Positions 6,288 to 7,256 of a stretch of DNA of 7,256 nt are shown here, piece after piece. Below the pieces are notes generated by a model. That model worked only from the letters and a program-made list of their open reading frames with translations. It was not told the origin of the DNA and searched no databases. Within the stretch, counting starts at the first letter, position 1, and every line of letters starts with the position of its first letter. The translations under genes were made by a program, and so were the position numbers. Source of the stretch: Streptomyces speibonae (lineage in GTDB: Bacteria > Actinomycetota > Actinomycetes > Streptomycetales > Streptomycetaceae); contig KL568596.1 in NCBI GenBank assembly GCA_000715605.1, positions 28,239 through 35,494 on the forward strand, written 5' to 3'.

Positions 6288-7099
6288 CGCGGCCCCTCCG
6301 CCACAGCACGGTCAACATCGGCCGGGTCCAGTTCCTCAGCACCGGCCCGCAGCCACAGGAAGTATTCGACGTTCCCCGAAGGCCCGGGCAGCGGACTCGC
6401 CGTCACGCCCTTCGCCCCGAGCCCCAGCTCCCAGGCCTTCGCGGCCACCCCCCGCACGGCCTCGGCACGCAGCTGAGGGCTGCGGACGACGCCGCCGCTG
6501 CCCAGCCGCTCCTTGCCCACCTCGAACTGCGGTTTCACCATCATCACCAGGTCGGCGTCCGGCTTCGCGCACCCTTTCAGGGCGGGCAGCACCAGTCCGA
6601 GCGGGATGAAGGACAGATCCCCCACGACAAGATCCACAGGCTCCCCATCGATGACCTCGAGCGTCAACTCCCGTACGTTCGTACGGTCCTTGACGGTGAC
6701 GCGTTCATCGTTGCGCAGACTCCAGGCGAGTTGTCCGTATCCGACGTCCACGGCGACCACGTGCGCGGCCCCGGCCCGCAGCAGCACGTCGGTGAAACCG
6801 CCGGTGGAGGCGCCGGCGTCGAGCGCCCGCCGCCCCTTGACCTCGAGGCCGCGCGGTACGAAGGCCTCGAGGGCGCCGGCCAGCTTGTGCCCGCCGCGCG
6901 AGACGTAGTCCGGGTCACCGGCGTCCTCGGCGACGACGATCGCGGCGGCCGTCTCCACCTGGGTGGCGGACTTGGTCGCGACCGTCCTGCCGACGGTGAC
7001 CCGGCCGGCGGCGATCAGCTGTCCGGCGTGCTCGCGCGAGCGCGCGAGTTTACGGCGGACCAGCTCGGCGTCGAGACGGCGGCGTGCGACTCCTGCCAC
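6284..7099 (-). CDS. tlyA: TlyA-family rRNA (cytidine-2'-O)-methyltransferase
   Basis: A 271-residue S4-RNA-binding/methyltransferase. In mycobacteria TlyA methylates C1409 of 16S and C1920 of 23S rRNA and makes ribosomes sensitive to capreomycin and viomycin. The S4 domain spans about residues 5-65 (RRRLDAELVRRKLARSREHA and AGRVTVG). The S-adenosylmethionine loop is ALDAGASTGGFTD (92-104), followed by VVAVDVGYGQLAWSLR. The residues matching the proposed K-D-K-E catalytic set are K72 (SRGGHKL), D161 (VGDLSF), K189 (MVKPQFE) and E245 (GNVEYFLW), by eye. The length and N-terminal RRLDAELVRRKLARSR match the longer type II form that acts on both rRNAs. The reading frame is open past 7250, but GTG at 7099 was chosen: homology begins there, the region upstream is coding in another frame, and AGGAG lies 11 nt before it, inside the end of the preceding small gene. 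The 4-nt overlap with nadK marks an operon. Confidence 0.95.
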   Translation of the reverse strand: MAGVARRRLDAELVRRKLARSREHAGQLIAAGRVTVGRTVATKSATQVETAAAIVVAEDAGDPDYVSRGGHKLAGALEAFVPRGLEVKGRRALDAGASTGGFTDVLLRAGAAHVVAVDVGYGQLAWSLRNDERVTVKDRTNVRELTLEVIDGEPVDLVVGDLSFIPLGLVLPALKGCAKPDADLVMMVKPQFEVGKERLGSGGVVRSPQLRAEAVRGVAAKAWELGLGAKGVTASPLPGPSGNVEYFLWLRAGAEELDPADVDRAVAEGPR

Positions 7100-7106
7100 G
7101 TTCGGT

Positions 7107-7256
7107 TCAGCTCCTGTGTCCGTGTGCCGACGGGGGCCCCGGTGGTCCCGGAGGCCCAGGGCGGGCGTCGAGCGCGGTGAGCGCGTCGCGCAGCCCCCGG
7201 TGTACATCCTCGTACACCTCGAGATGGCCGTCCGTGGTGAGGTGGTCGGCATCGGC
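7107..7256 (-). CDS. Small conserved protein upstream of tlyA, C-terminal part
   Basis: Reading the minus strand from the window edge gives 49 residues and a TGA at 7109-7107: first an acidic helix-like stretch, TTDGHLEVYEDVHRGL, then RDALTALDARPG, then a tail of three Pro-Pro-Gly-type repeats (GPPGPPGPP) ending SAHGHRS. The start lies outside the window. The stop is 7 nt before the tlyA GTG, and the tlyA ribosome binding site AGGAG lies in its last codons, so the two are almost certainly co-transcribed. M. tuberculosis has a small conserved gene, Rv1693, in the same place between a HAD phosphatase and tlyA. Whether this is its orthologue cannot be decided from 49 residues. No function is known to me. 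That the frame is coding is supported by spacing, sensible composition and codon third positions. Confidence 0.65.
   Translation of the reverse strand, partial: ADADHLTTDGHLEVYEDVHRGLRDALTALDARPGPPGPPGPPSAHGHRS

Noticed and set aside
7100..7252. N-terminal extension of TlyA up to an ATG at 7252
   Set aside because: The extra 51 residues do not resemble TlyA, while another frame of the same DNA reads as a sensible small protein ending at 7107. GTG at 7099 has a ribosome binding site and gives the usual family length.
1..7256. tRNA, rRNA, CRISPR array, riboswitch, phage or transposase genes
   Set aside because: I saw no cloverleaf-type sequence, regularly spaced repeats or mobile-element protein motifs on either strand.

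Overview
The window has the base composition of a high-GC actinomycete, most probably Streptomyces or a close relative. GTG and TTG starts are used freely, codons end mostly in G or C, and I saw no TTA (bldA-dependent) codon. The protein sequences resemble Streptomyces orthologues. Six genes are well supported, two of them adjoining or cut by the window ends, plus the tail of a small gene at the right end.

Right to centre (minus strand, 7256 down to 3513) is a conserved actinobacterial housekeeping cluster. It runs: the C-terminus of a small conserved protein, tlyA (rRNA 2'-O-methyltransferase), nadK (NAD kinase), then recN (SMC-like DNA repair ATPase). The same order, small protein-tlyA-ppnK-recN, is known from Mycobacterium tuberculosis (Rv1693 to Rv1696). 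The small gene ends 7 nt before tlyA, and tlyA and nadK overlap by TTGA, so these look translationally coupled. nadK and recN are separated by 138 bp. This gap is bracketed by a perfect 12-bp inverted repeat that covers the nadK stop codon at one end and the recN ribosome binding site at the other. It is the most unusual non-coding signal in the window.

Downstream of recN, after a 251-bp gap with a probable terminator hairpin, lies a family GT4 glycosyltransferase gene on the same strand (3261 to 2140). It is convergent, with only 15 bp between stop codons, with a PucR-family transcriptional regulator on the plus strand (493 to 2124).

The left edge holds the N-terminal part of a luciferase-like, probably F420-dependent, oxidoreductase on the minus strand. 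It is divergent from the PucR gene across an 83-bp spacer with a 7-bp inverted repeat and a promoter-like element placed for leaderless transcription of the regulator. The simplest reading is a regulator controlling itself and the neighbouring oxidoreductase.

I see no mobile element, CRISPR array, tRNA or rRNA. Most of the window is core genome. I found no clear new multi-gene system; the findings are mainly regulatory-scale structures and some residue-level oddities.
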